DNA from: Streptomyces cylindrosporus
GTDB taxonomy: Bacteria > Actinomycetota > Actinomycetes > Streptomycetales > Streptomycetaceae
Assembly (NCBI RefSeq): GCF_022698165.1
Contig: NZ_JALDAY010000002.1
Location: forward strand, 372,001 to 436,000
Reading direction: 5' to 3'
DNA: 64,000 bases
Shown: one piece after another, positions 6,894 to 14,533 of the stretch
Layout: each line of letters starts with the position of its first letter
Numbering within the stretch: position 1 is the stretch's first letter
Position numbers and translations under genes: made by a program
Notes under the pieces: model-generated
Seen by the model: only the letters and a program-made list of their open reading frames with translations
What the model was told of the DNA's origin: nothing
Database searches by the model: none

Positions 6894-8674
6894 GCGGTTT
6901 CTCCTTCATCGTGTACGGCGGGCGCCCCTGCGGACACCCAGAAGCGGATGCTCTCGACGAGCACCAGCAGGGCGACGGCCACGGCGAGCACCGTGAGCGC
7001 GACCTTGAACTGCGAGGCGGTGAGCGCGGCGGCCAGGACGGTGACGAGCAGCGTCCGCCCTTCGTGCCCCCCGACGGCGCGCACCAGCCAGGCCGGGGGC
7101 GCTCCGGCGTTGCCGCGGATGCGGTACACCGTGTCGTAGTGATGGTAGGCGACAGCCGCTACCAGGCCGAAAGCCGCGGGAAGGACTCCGTTCACCCCTG
7201 ATTTGGCTGCCAGCACCAGGACGGTGCCGTACTCGGCGGCCCGGAAGAAGGGGGGAACGAGCCAGTCCAGGGCGCCCTTGAGGGGACGGGAGACGGCGAC
7301 GGCGGACAGCAGGACATAGCCGACGGCGGCCAGGACGGTCGGCCAGTCTCCGCCCCAGACTGCGGCGGAGATCACTACCAGCAGACCGCCGGCCGCGGCG
7401 GCCACGGGCGCCGGGAAGCGGGGGGCGACACGCGCCACGGCCTCGGAAAGCGGCCCGTTGTCCGCGAGGTCGGCCAGCGCCTGCGCCGCCCGGTCCGTGC
7501 GCTGCGCCTTCCGCGTCAGCGAGCGCAGCACCCGGCCCGCAGTGGTGTAAGTCGCCGCGAACGCGCAGCCGACGAGCAGCACCCAGAAGGTGATCCGGGG
7601 TGTGGTGACCGCCGTGAGGACCGCGATCATCGCCCAGCGCTCGCCGATCGGCAGCACGATCATCCGGCGTACCCACACCGTCCAGCCGACGCTGTCGAGC
7701 TTGTCCGAAAGGGCCGCGGTGGGGCTGGTGTTGGCGGTGGCGTCGTGGTTCGCCTCGTTGAAGGAGAAGTCGACGACGTGCCGGCAGGTCTGCAGGATCA
7801 TCGCGCCGAGCGCCAACGCCCATACGTCGTCGCCGCCTTGGGCCGCGCCCAGCGCCAACCCCGCGTAGTAGGCGTACTCCTTGATGCGGTCGAAGGTGGC
7901 GTCCAGCCAGGCGCCGAGCGTGGAGTACTGGAGGGAGTAGCGGGCCAACTGGCCGTCGGTGCAGTCCAGTACGAAGGACGCGATGAGCAGGACGCCGGCC
8001 GCGACGAAGCCGCCGCGGGTGCCGGTGGCCGCGCAGGCCGCCGCGATCAGCGCGGTCAGCAGCGAGGCGGTGGTGACCTGGTTCGGGGTCAGGCCGCGGC
8101 GGGCGCACCAGCGGGCGATGTAGCGGGAGTAGGGGCTGATGAAGAAGGTGGTGAAGAAGCCGTCGCGGGACTTCACGGCCGACTTCAGGCGTACGGCTTC
8201 GTCGTCGACGTCGGCGACGGCCTGCCGTGCCTCGTTGCGGGCCTGCGGGTCGGCCGGGACGGCGGCGATGAGGCTGCCGAGCTCGGGGCGGTGGACGCCG
8301 GCCTCCTCGGCGTCCAGGGCGGTGACGACGCGGTCGGCGAGGCTGTCCACCGCGACGGCCGTACCGCCGCCGGACGAGTTCTCGCGGGCCAGTGCGCGGG
8401 TGAGCGCGACCCGGCCCCCGGGCTGTGCGGTGACGGCGCCGGGGATCGCGGCGAGCGGGAAGCGCGGGTCGGTCAGGCCGAGGCGCAGCGCGTGCAGGTG
8501 GCCGACGAAGCGGGCGTCGACGAGGGCCACGCGCCCGTCGCAGGGTGCCTCGGCGACCAGCCGTTCGGCGTCCGCGGCGTCGACGGCGACCCGCACGTCG
8601 AAGCCGAGGGACCGCAGATCGCCCTCGATCGACGATCCGGGGACCGGCTGACCGGTGAGGATGGCGGTCGACAA
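6890..8674 (-). CDS. CDP-alcohol phosphatidyltransferase with DUF5941-type C-terminus
   Basis: 594 aa membrane protein and first gene of the operon. Residues 1-150 form a soluble, Ala-rich domain of unclear fold. DGFFTTFFISPYSRYIARW leads into TPNQVT and a complete CDP-alcohol transferase signature, DCTDGQLARYSLQYSTLG then LDATFD, with all four aspartates. The C-terminal half has several hydrophobic helices and matches my recollection of DUF5941. The layout is like di-inositol-phosphate-phosphate synthases that join a nucleotidyltransferase-like N-terminus to this domain. Start TTG 8674 has GGGAG 9 bases upstream; no ATG/GTG in frame is better. A PhoP-box-like repeat lies about 120 bases upstream. 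Likely transfers a CDP-linked phosphoalcohol; acceptor unknown. Confidence 0.82.
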   Translation of the reverse strand: MSTAILTGQPVPGSSIEGDLRSLGFDVRVAVDAADAERLVAEAPCDGRVALVDARFVGHLHALRLGLTDPRFPLAAIPGAVTAQPGGRVALTRALARENSSGGGTAVAVDSLADRVVTALDAEEAGVHRPELGSLIAAVPADPQARNEARQAVADVDDEAVRLKSAVKSRDGFFTTFFISPYSRYIARWCARRGLTPNQVTTASLLTALIAAACAATGTRGGFVAAGVLLIASFVLDCTDGQLARYSLQYSTLGAWLDATFDRIKEYAYYAGLALGAAQGGDDVWALALGAMILQTCRHVVDFSFNEANHDATANTSPTAALSDKLDSVGWTVWVRRMIVLPIGERWAMIAVLTAVTTPRITFWVLLVGCAFAATYTTAGRVLRSLTRKAQRTDRAAQALADLADNGPLSEAVARVAPRFPAPVAAAAGGLLVVISAAVWGGDWPTVLAAVGYVLLSAVAVSRPLKGALDWLVPPFFRAAEYGTVLVLAAKSGVNGVLPAAFGLVAAVAYHHYDTVYRIRGNAGAPPAWLVRAVGGHEGRTLLVTVLAAALTASQFKVALTVLAVAVALLVLVESIRFWVSAGAPAVHDEGETA

Positions 8675-8795
8675 CCGAACTCACTCCCTGGGTGCCGGCG
8701 CCCTGGCGCCGGTCATGTGCATGGTGTGGGCGCCGCCTTGGAGGCTCCGGGCGGGCGGCATGTCGGCAGAGGCTATCGGATGCCCGGAGGCTTGC

Positions 8796-8828
8796 GTTCA
8801 CCGGCCGTTCACGGGCCGATCAACGCCG
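8796..8828 (+). promoter_or_regulatory. PhoP (PHO) box-like 11-nt direct repeats
   Basis: GTTCACCGGCC (8796-8806) and GTTCACGGGCC (8807-8817) are adjacent 11-nt direct repeats, followed by a weaker third unit GATCAACGCCG (8818-8828). This is the period and core (GTTCAC) of Streptomyces PhoP-binding sites. It lies in the 280-bp region between the seven-gene envelope operon and the divergent galE, so phosphate control of either or both is likely. Confidence 0.65.
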
Positions 8829-8940
8829 TCTCCACTGGCCTTTGCCGCGATCATCATCGGTGATCCGGGGCTCCGCCCACAAACCGCGCCTGACGGACCG
8901 GGCATTCCGGGACATTGGGTGACGTGCTGAAACGTCGGCA

Positions 8941-8946
8941 TAGGGT
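8941..8946 (+). promoter_or_regulatory. possible -10 element of galE
   Basis: TAGGGT lies 8 bases before the galE ATG and fits the Streptomyces -10 pattern TAGnnT. No -35 at ideal spacing is clear (TTGGGT at 8915-8920 is 20 bases upstream). A transcript starting here would be nearly leaderless, though a GGGTGG could still serve ribosome binding. Confidence 0.35.
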
Positions 8947-8954
8947 GGGCGACC

Positions 8955-9929
8955 ATGACATGGCTGATCACTGGCGGAGCGGGATACATCGGGGCCCATG
9001 TGGCGCGGGCCATGACGGAGGCCGGGGAGCGCGTCGTCGCGCTGGACGACCTCTCGGCCGGGTACCCCGCACGGCTGCCCTCGGACGTCCCGCTCGTCGA
9101 GGGTTCGTCGCTCGACGGCGCCCTGCTGAAGCGGGTGCTGGCCGAGTACGGCGTGACGGGCGTCGTCCATCTCGCCGCCCGCAAGCAGGTCGCCGAGTCC
9201 GTGGCACAGCCCACCCGCTACTACCGGGAGAACGTCGGCGGCCTCGCGACCCTCCTGGAGGCGGTGGCCGAGGCCGGCGTCGGGAGGTTCCTGTTCTCCT
9301 CCTCCGCGGCCGTGTACGGCAACCCGGACGTGGAGCTGATCACCGAGGACACCCCGTGCGCGCCGGTGAACCCGTACGGCGAGACCAAGCTCACCGGCGA
9401 GTGGCTGGTCCGGGCGGCGGGCCGGGCGCACGGCATCTCGACCGTGTGCCTGCGCTACTTCAACGTGGCGGGCGCCGCCACGCCCGAGCTGGCGGACACC
9501 GGCGTCTTCAACATCGTGCCGATGGTCTTCGACCGGCTGACCCGCGACGAGGCCCCGCGGATCTTCGGCGACGACTATCCGACCCCGGACGGCACCTGCG
9601 TCCGCGACTACATCCATGTCGCCGACCTGGCCGAGGCCCATCTGGCGGCGGCCCGGCGGCTCGTCGACCGGGAGAGCGGCGACGGCGACCTCACGGTCAA
9701 CATCGGCCGGGGCGAGGGAGTCTCCGTGCGCGAGCTGATCACCGTCATCGGCGAGGTGACCGGCGACCGCCGTACGCCCGTGGTGGAGGCCCGCCGCCCC
9801 GGCGACGCGCCCCGGGCCGTCGCCTCCGCCGCGCGGGCCGCCGAGAAGCTCGGCTGGACGGCACGGCGCGGGGTGAGGGAGATGGCCGAGTCCGCCTGGC
9901 GGGGCTGGCTGCTGCACCACGGCCAGTGA
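8955..9929 (+). CDS. galE: UDP-glucose 4-epimerase
   Basis: 324 aa extended short-chain dehydrogenase. The N-terminal GGAGYIGAH is the NAD-binding loop; VVHLAARKQVAES and the catalytic SSSAAVYG and YGETK (Tyr-x-x-x-Lys) follow, with CLRYFNVAGA and DYIHVADLAEAHL typical of GalE. It interconverts UDP-glucose and UDP-galactose. ATG 8955 fits the start of the Rossmann fold exactly. It is divergent from the envelope-polymer operon and may supply its glycosyltransferase, or it may serve general galactose metabolism. A perfect hairpin follows the stop. Confidence 0.92.
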   Translation: MTWLITGGAGYIGAHVARAMTEAGERVVALDDLSAGYPARLPSDVPLVEGSSLDGALLKRVLAEYGVTGVVHLAARKQVAESVAQPTRYYRENVGGLATLLEAVAEAGVGRFLFSSSAAVYGNPDVELITEDTPCAPVNPYGETKLTGEWLVRAAGRAHGISTVCLRYFNVAGAATPELADTGVFNIVPMVFDRLTRDEAPRIFGDDYPTPDGTCVRDYIHVADLAEAHLAAARRLVDRESGDGDLTVNIGRGEGVSVRELITVIGEVTGDRRTPVVEARRPGDAPRAVASAARAAEKLGWTARRGVREMAESAWRGWLLHHGQ

Positions 9930-9938
9930 ACTTAGGCT

Positions 9939-9973
9939 GCCCTGACCTGCGATTTGTTTCCGCAGGTCAGGGC
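9939..9973 (+). terminator. perfect 13-bp hairpin terminator after galE
   Basis: GCCCTGACCTGCG (9939-9951) pairs perfectly with CGCAGGTCAGGGC (9961-9973) around a 9-nt loop, 10 bases after the galE stop. There is no U-run. Confidence 0.8.
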
Positions 9974-10078
9974 ACATGACAACGGTGTTCAGTGCCGCGT
10001 TGCCCAATACCCCCCACCCGTAGTTCACTGTGATCCCGGACGGGCTGTTCCGTATCGACGCACAGGAGGGTGGCCGCC

Positions 10079-11020
10079 ATGGGGGCTGGGCACGATCACG
10101 GACACGGCCACTCGCATGCGCCGCCCACCGGCACGGCGGCCGCGGCGTACCGCGGGCGGCTGCGCGTCGCGCTGTCGATCACGCTCACCGTCATGGTCGT
10201 CGAGATCGTCGGCGGTGTGCTCGCGGACTCGCTCGCGCTGATCGCGGACGCCGCCCACATGGCGACCGACGCGCTGGGACTCGGCATGGCGCTGCTCGCC
10301 ATCCACTTCGCCAACCGGCCCGCGACCGGCAACCGCACCTTCGGGTACGCCCGCGCCGAGATCCTCGCCGCGCTCGCCAACTGTCTGCTGCTGCTCGGGG
10401 TCGGCGGCTACGTCCTGTACGAGGCGATCCAGCGGTTCGTCACGCCGGCCGACACCGAGGGCGGGCTGACCATCGTGTTCGGTCTGATCGGTCTGGTCGC
10501 GAACATGATCTCGCTGACGCTGCTGGTGCGCGGCCAGTCGGAGAGCCTGAACGTGCGCGGGGCGTTCCTGGAGGTGGCCGCGGACGCGCTCGGTTCGCTC
10601 ACGGTGATCGTCTCCGCGCTGGTGATCCTCGCCACGGGCTGGCAGGCCGCCGACCCGATCGCCTCGCTGGTGATCGGCCTGATGATCGTGCCGCGCACCT
10701 TGAAGCTGCTGCGCGAGACCCTGGACGTCCTGCTGGAGACGGCGCCGAAGGGCGTCGACATGGCGGAGGTGCGGGCCCACATCCTCGCGTTGGACGGTGT
10801 GGAGGACGTACACGATCTGCACGCCTGGACGATCACCTCGGGCATGCCGGTGCTCTCCGCGCATGTGGTCGTGCGCTCCGAGGTGCTCAGTGCGATCGGC
10901 CACGAGAAGATGCTGCACGAGCTCCAGGAGTGCCTGGGCGACCACTTCGACGTGGAGCACTGCACCTTCCAGCTGGAACCGGGCGGGCACGCGGAGCACG
11001 AGGCGAAACTCTGCCATTGA
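10079..11020 (+). CDS. cation diffusion facilitator (Zn2+/divalent metal efflux)
   Basis: 313 aa membrane protein of the CzcD/ZitB family exporting Zn2+ or similar ions in exchange for protons. It starts with a His-rich tail, GHDHGHGHSH, then six predicted helices; metal-site motifs are ADAAHMATDALG in helix 2 and EVAADALGSL in helix 5, and the cytoplasmic C-terminal domain contains VHDLHAWTITSG. ATG 10079 is preferred over GTG 10070 because AGGAGG (10064-10069) sits 9 bases before it. The gene stands alone behind the galE terminator. Metal specificity cannot be told from sequence. Confidence 0.9.
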   Translation: MGAGHDHGHGHSHAPPTGTAAAAYRGRLRVALSITLTVMVVEIVGGVLADSLALIADAAHMATDALGLGMALLAIHFANRPATGNRTFGYARAEILAALANCLLLLGVGGYVLYEAIQRFVTPADTEGGLTIVFGLIGLVANMISLTLLVRGQSESLNVRGAFLEVAADALGSLTVIVSALVILATGWQAADPIASLVIGLMIVPRTLKLLRETLDVLLETAPKGVDMAEVRAHILALDGVEDVHDLHAWTITSGMPVLSAHVVVRSEVLSAIGHEKMLHELQECLGDHFDVEHCTFQLEPGGHAEHEAKLCH

Positions 11021-11195
11021 GGCAGGTGGGACGCCTCGCGGCCGGAATGCAGCGATCCGCCGCCCGGCTGCGTCCTGAGTCCCACAGCCGCCCCCCGGAC
11101 GGTTCCCCGCCCGCCGCGCCGGGCACGATCAACTGCCGGGAGTGCCGGATTCGTACGGCACACTTGGGGCGCGAAGACCGATGCGAAGGATGGGT

Positions 11196-11789
11196 ATGCC
11201 GATCACACCTGCCACCGCGACGCACAGTCCGTCGAACGGCACCGCAGACGCGATTTTGCTGGAACTGGTCGACGAGGACGGCGTCACGATCGGCACCGCG
11301 GAGAAGCTCGCCGCCCACCAGCCGCCGGGGCAGCTGCACCGCGCCTTCTCCGTCTTCCTCTTCGACGAGCACGGCCGGCTGCTGCTCCAGCAGCGGGCGC
11401 TGGGCAAGTACCACTCCCCCGGTGTGTGGTCCAACACCTGCTGCGGCCACCCCTACCCCGGCGAGGCGCCCTTCGCGGCCGCGGCCCGGCGGACGTACGA
11501 GGAACTGGGCGTCTCGCCGTCGCTGCTCGCCGAGGCGGGCACGGTGCGCTACAACCACCCGGACCCGGACTCGGGCCTGGTCGAGCAGGAGTACAACCAC
11601 CTGTTCGTCGGGATGGTGCAGTCCCCGCTGCGGCCGGACCCGGAGGAGGTCGGCGACACGGCCTTCGTGACCCCCGCCGAGCTGGCGGAACGGCACGCGA
11701 AGGACACCTTCTCGTCCTGGTTCATGACGGTGCTGGACGCGGCCCGTCCGGCGGTCCGGGAGCTGACGGGCCCGTCGGCCGGCTGGTGA
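11196..11789 (+). CDS. idi: isopentenyl-diphosphate delta-isomerase, type I
   Basis: 197 aa Nudix-fold enzyme interconverting isopentenyl and dimethylallyl diphosphates. The catalytic Cys lies in SNTCCGHPYPGE and the catalytic Glu in VEQEYNHLFVG; the Nudix-box remnant AAARRTYEELGV is in place. Length is normal for the family. ATG 11196 is chosen because AAGGA ends 5 bases before it; ATG 11190 overlaps that site. It supplies allylic diphosphate for isoprenoids, which fits the hopanoid genes about 10 kb away. It is convergent with the HATPase gene, with 6 bases between stops. Confidence 0.93.
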   Translation: MPITPATATHSPSNGTADAILLELVDEDGVTIGTAEKLAAHQPPGQLHRAFSVFLFDEHGRLLLQQRALGKYHSPGVWSNTCCGHPYPGEAPFAAAARRTYEELGVSPSLLAEAGTVRYNHPDPDSGLVEQEYNHLFVGMVQSPLRPDPEEVGDTAFVTPAELAERHAKDTFSSWFMTVLDAARPAVRELTGPSAGW

Positions 11790-11795
11790 CGCCCC

Positions 11796-12341
11796 TCAGA
11801 GCACCCGCACGGGTTTGAGCGGCAGGGCGGCCCAGATCACCTTGCCGCCGCTCGCCGTGTGCTCGACGTCGCACACCCCGCCCGCCTCCCGGGTGACCTC
11901 GCTGACCAGCAGCAGCCCCCGGCCGCCCTCGCCGCCGTGGTCGGCCTCCAGCGCGGTCGGGCGGTAGGGGTGGTTGTCCTCCACGGACACCCGCACCCAC
12001 TCGGCGCCCACCGCCACCTCGACGGCGAGCATCGGCGAGAGGAGCGCCGCGTGCTTCACGGCGTTCGTGGCCAGCTCCGAGACGATCAGCAGGAGGCCGT
12101 GGACCAGTTCGTCGGAGACGGGCACTCCCTGGCGGTACAGCAGGTCCCGTACGGCGTGCCGGGCCTGCGGGACCGAGGCGTCGACGGCCGGCGCGGTGAA
12201 CCGCCAGACGCCTTCGTACGGCAGTGGATCCGCGGGCCTCGGTTCGAGGGGCTCGTCCGGGCCCCCTTCTGGGCGTGGGCCGGACCCGCGCCCGTGGTTC
12301 TCCATCGTCCGGTCGCCACCCTTGCGCTCGATTGTCACCAC
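11796..12341 (-). CDS. ATP-binding protein, anti-sigma-factor (RsbW/SpoIIAB-like) HATPase
   Basis: 181 aa single-domain GHKL ATPase as abundant in Streptomyces. The N box is ELATNAVKHA, and the G1-like segment VSVEDNHPYRP and G2-like GEGGRGLLLVSEV follow. Such proteins are anti-sigma factors or their switch partners, but no sigma factor or antagonist gene is next to it. GTG 12341 gives the longest frame; ATG 12305, with AAGGG 13 bases upstream, is an equally good start that removes 12 residues. The first 45 residues are polar and Pro-rich and lie outside the domain. Confidence 0.8.
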   Translation of the reverse strand: MVTIERKGGDRTMENHGRGSGPRPEGGPDEPLEPRPADPLPYEGVWRFTAPAVDASVPQARHAVRDLLYRQGVPVSDELVHGLLLIVSELATNAVKHAALLSPMLAVEVAVGAEWVRVSVEDNHPYRPTALEADHGGEGGRGLLLVSEVTREAGGVCDVEHTASGGKVIWAALPLKPVRVL

Positions 12342-12479
12342 ACGTCGAGTGTTGGTAACGACCCGCTCCGCTCCGGGTGACTGAACAGAAGTCAGCGGGT
12401 ATCGAGCGCTTGTGACCGTTTTCTTATGACACGGTCAGCCATTGGACCGCTCTTGTCCCGCTTCAGTGGGCTTCGCGAA

Positions 12480-13061
12480 CTATTCGGGTTGTACGGGTTT
12501 GGCGTCGGCGACCATGCCGACGACACGGCGGCCGCCGTACCCGGTGGCGATCAGTCCGAGTCCGTCGAACAGCAGCGCGAGCGAGAAGAAGCAGCCGATG
12601 ACGTACTTGCTGCTGCTCGGCCAGGAGGCCAGCACCAGGATGCCGAGCAGCAGGTCGAAGGCGCCCTGGAGCAGGGTCCAGCCGAACTGCGGGCCGCGCA
12701 CCACCAGGCTGCCGGCCAGCCGGAAGACGCCACCGGTGAGGAAGAGCAGTGCCGCGAACATGGTCAGGGCCTCGGCGGCGGCCTCGGGGCGGCGGATGAC
12801 GACCACGCCGGCCGCGATGTTGAGGGCGGCGACGACCACGCCGAGCCAGAAGAAGTTGGTGCCGCGGGCCTGGATCGCGTGCAGCAGCCCCACCGCGCCG
12901 CCGATCAGCAGCAGCCAGCCGAACAGGAGCATCGAGGTGAGCGTGGCGACGCCGGTGTAGACCAGGCCGACGAGTCCGGCCAGGACCAGGACGACGCCGA
13001 GCGCGGCCAGCCAGCCGAAGCCGCGGCTGAGCTTGGCTGTCTCCTGCGTTTGTGCGGCCAT
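12480..13061 (-). CDS. HdeD-like (DUF308) membrane protein
   Basis: 193 aa protein with about six hydrophobic helices arranged as three hairpins, starting WLAALGVVLVLAGLVGLVY. The repeated pattern and lack of charged loops match the HdeD/DUF308 family, whose E. coli member is linked to acid resistance; function in Streptomyces is unknown. The C-terminus is short and polar. ATG 13061 lies 68 bases from the divergent enoyl-CoA hydratase-like gene. No operon partner is apparent. Confidence 0.82.
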   Translation of the reverse strand: MAAQTQETAKLSRGFGWLAALGVVLVLAGLVGLVYTGVATLTSMLLFGWLLLIGGAVGLLHAIQARGTNFFWLGVVVAALNIAAGVVVIRRPEAAAEALTMFAALLFLTGGVFRLAGSLVVRGPQFGWTLLQGAFDLLLGILVLASWPSSSKYVIGCFFSLALLFDGLGLIATGYGGRRVVGMVADAKPVQPE

Positions 13062-13129
13062 GCGGGGCCTCCTCGGGTACGACCCCCTCCTTGATCGTAC
13101 GGTCGCGGGATGCGGCTAGCATCCGGCCC

Positions 13130-13885
13130 ATGGAGCCCCAGCTGCTGCACACCGTCACCGACTCCGTCGCCACCGTCGTAGTCCACAACCCCGCCAAGCG
13201 CAATGCCATGACGGCCGCTATGTGGGCGGCGCTGCCGCCGCTGCTCGACACCCTGGCGGCCGACGCGGACCTACGGGCGCTGGTGCTGACCGGGGAGGGC
13301 GGGACGTTCTGCGCCGGGGCCGACATCTCCACGCTGCGGGGGTCGCCGGAGGAGGCGCAGCGGCTCGCGGTGCAGGCCGAGGAGGCGCTCGCGGCCTTTC
13401 CGAAGCCGACGCTGGCCGCGGTCCGCGGGCACTGCGTGGGCGGCGGGTCGCAGCTGGCGGCGGCCTGCGATCTGCGGTTCGCCGAGGAGGGGGCGCTGTT
13501 CGGGGTGACGCCGGCGAAGCTCGGGATCGTGTATCCGGCGTCCTCCACGCGGCGGTTGGTGTCGCTGGTGGGGCCGGCCGCCGCCAAGTACCTGCTGTTC
13601 TCCGGGGAGTTGATCGACGCCGAGCGGGCGCTGCGTACCGGCCTGGTGGATGAGGTGCTGCCGGAGGCAGAACTCGCCAAGCGGGTCGCGGAGTTCACCC
13701 GGATCCTGGTCTCGCGTTCGCAGCTGACGCAGGCCGCGGCGAAGGAGTTCGCGAACGGGCGCACCGACCGGGACGACCACTGGATGGCGCAGGCGCGCGG
13801 CAGCGGCGACACCGCCGAGGGCGTCGCCGCGTTCCTGGAGCGCCGTCAGCCGCGGTTCACGTGGGCTGTTCGTGACCGAGGATGA
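13130..13885 (+). CDS. enoyl-CoA hydratase/isomerase family protein lacking both catalytic Glu
   Basis: 251 aa crotonase-fold protein. The oxyanion-hole motif GGTFCAGADIS (near 60-70) and GHCVGGGSQLAAACDLRF are clear, but the usual first Glu (GGGxELA) is Gln, and the second (PExxLG) is replaced in VTPAKLGIVYP. It therefore binds an acyl-CoA but is unlikely to be a classical hydratase; isomerase, decarboxylase or hydrolase activity is possible. ATG 13130 follows TAGCAT (13117-13122), a good -10, by 7 bases, so the mRNA may be leaderless. Its end overlaps the convergent DJ-1/PfpI gene by 29 bases. Confidence 0.85.
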   Translation: MEPQLLHTVTDSVATVVVHNPAKRNAMTAAMWAALPPLLDTLAADADLRALVLTGEGGTFCAGADISTLRGSPEEAQRLAVQAEEALAAFPKPTLAAVRGHCVGGGSQLAAACDLRFAEEGALFGVTPAKLGIVYPASSTRRLVSLVGPAAAKYLLFSGELIDAERALRTGLVDEVLPEAELAKRVAEFTRILVSRSQLTQAAAKEFANGRTDRDDHWMAQARGSGDTAEGVAAFLERRQPRFTWAVRDRG

Positions 13886-14507
13886 ACCGGCTGCGTGAGC
13901 GCATGAACTCCGTGACGTCCGCCGGTGCCTTCTCCGGCGACCCCGCGTCGTAGGGCGGCCGCGGGTCGTACTCGATGCCCAGCTGCACGGCCTGGGCCAC
14001 GAAGTCGCCGGAGATCCTGCCCAGCAGGGCGAGCCCCATGTCGATGCCGGAGGAGACGCCTGCCGCGGTGACGTACTTCCCGTCGGTCACGACCCGCTCC
14101 CCCGTCGGCTCGGCGCCGTACTTGCCCAGCTCTTCGAGGGCCAGCCAGTGGGAGGTCGCGCGGCGGCCTTCGAGGAGGCCGGCGGCGGCCAGCAGCAGGG
14201 AGCCGGTGCACACGGACGTGGTCCAGGTGCTGGTGGCGTCGGCGGTGCGGATCCAGTCGAGGAGGGCCGCGTTCTCCATCTGCTGGGTCTGGCCCGGGCC
14301 GCCGGGGACGACCAGGACGTCCGGGTGCGGCACCTCGGCCAGCGTCTTCTCGGCGACGAGTGCGAGGTTGCCGCTGTCGTTGCGGACCGGGCCGGTGTGC
14401 TCGGCGACGAAGACGGTCTCGGAGTCGGGCAGCCGGCCGAGGGTCTCGTACGGTCCCACGGCGTCGAGGGCGGTGAAGCGGTCGTAGAGGACGATCGCGA
14501 ACTGCAT
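13857..14507 (-). CDS. DJ-1/PfpI family protein
   Basis: 216 aa glutamine-amidotransferase-like fold. The nucleophile-elbow Cys is in TTSVCTGSLLLAAAGLL near residue 100, followed by ATSHW with the usual His, and VVPGGPGQTQQM supplies the upstream loop. This is the same fold as the N-terminal half of the neighbouring GlxA-type regulator. ATG 14507 has AAGGGGGAA just upstream. It follows the regulator gene by 26 bases on the same strand and is probably co-transcribed. Members include isocyanide hydratases and proteins of unknown activity; the substrate is not known. Confidence 0.86.
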   Translation of the reverse strand: MQFAIVLYDRFTALDAVGPYETLGRLPDSETVFVAEHTGPVRNDSGNLALVAEKTLAEVPHPDVLVVPGGPGQTQQMENAALLDWIRTADATSTWTTSVCTGSLLLAAAGLLEGRRATSHWLALEELGKYGAEPTGERVVTDGKYVTAAGVSSGIDMGLALLGRISGDFVAQAVQLGIEYDPRPPYDAGSPEKAPADVTEFMRSRSRFILGHEQPT

Positions 14508-14533
14508 GGGTTCCCCCTTGGGTCGGCGGGTGC

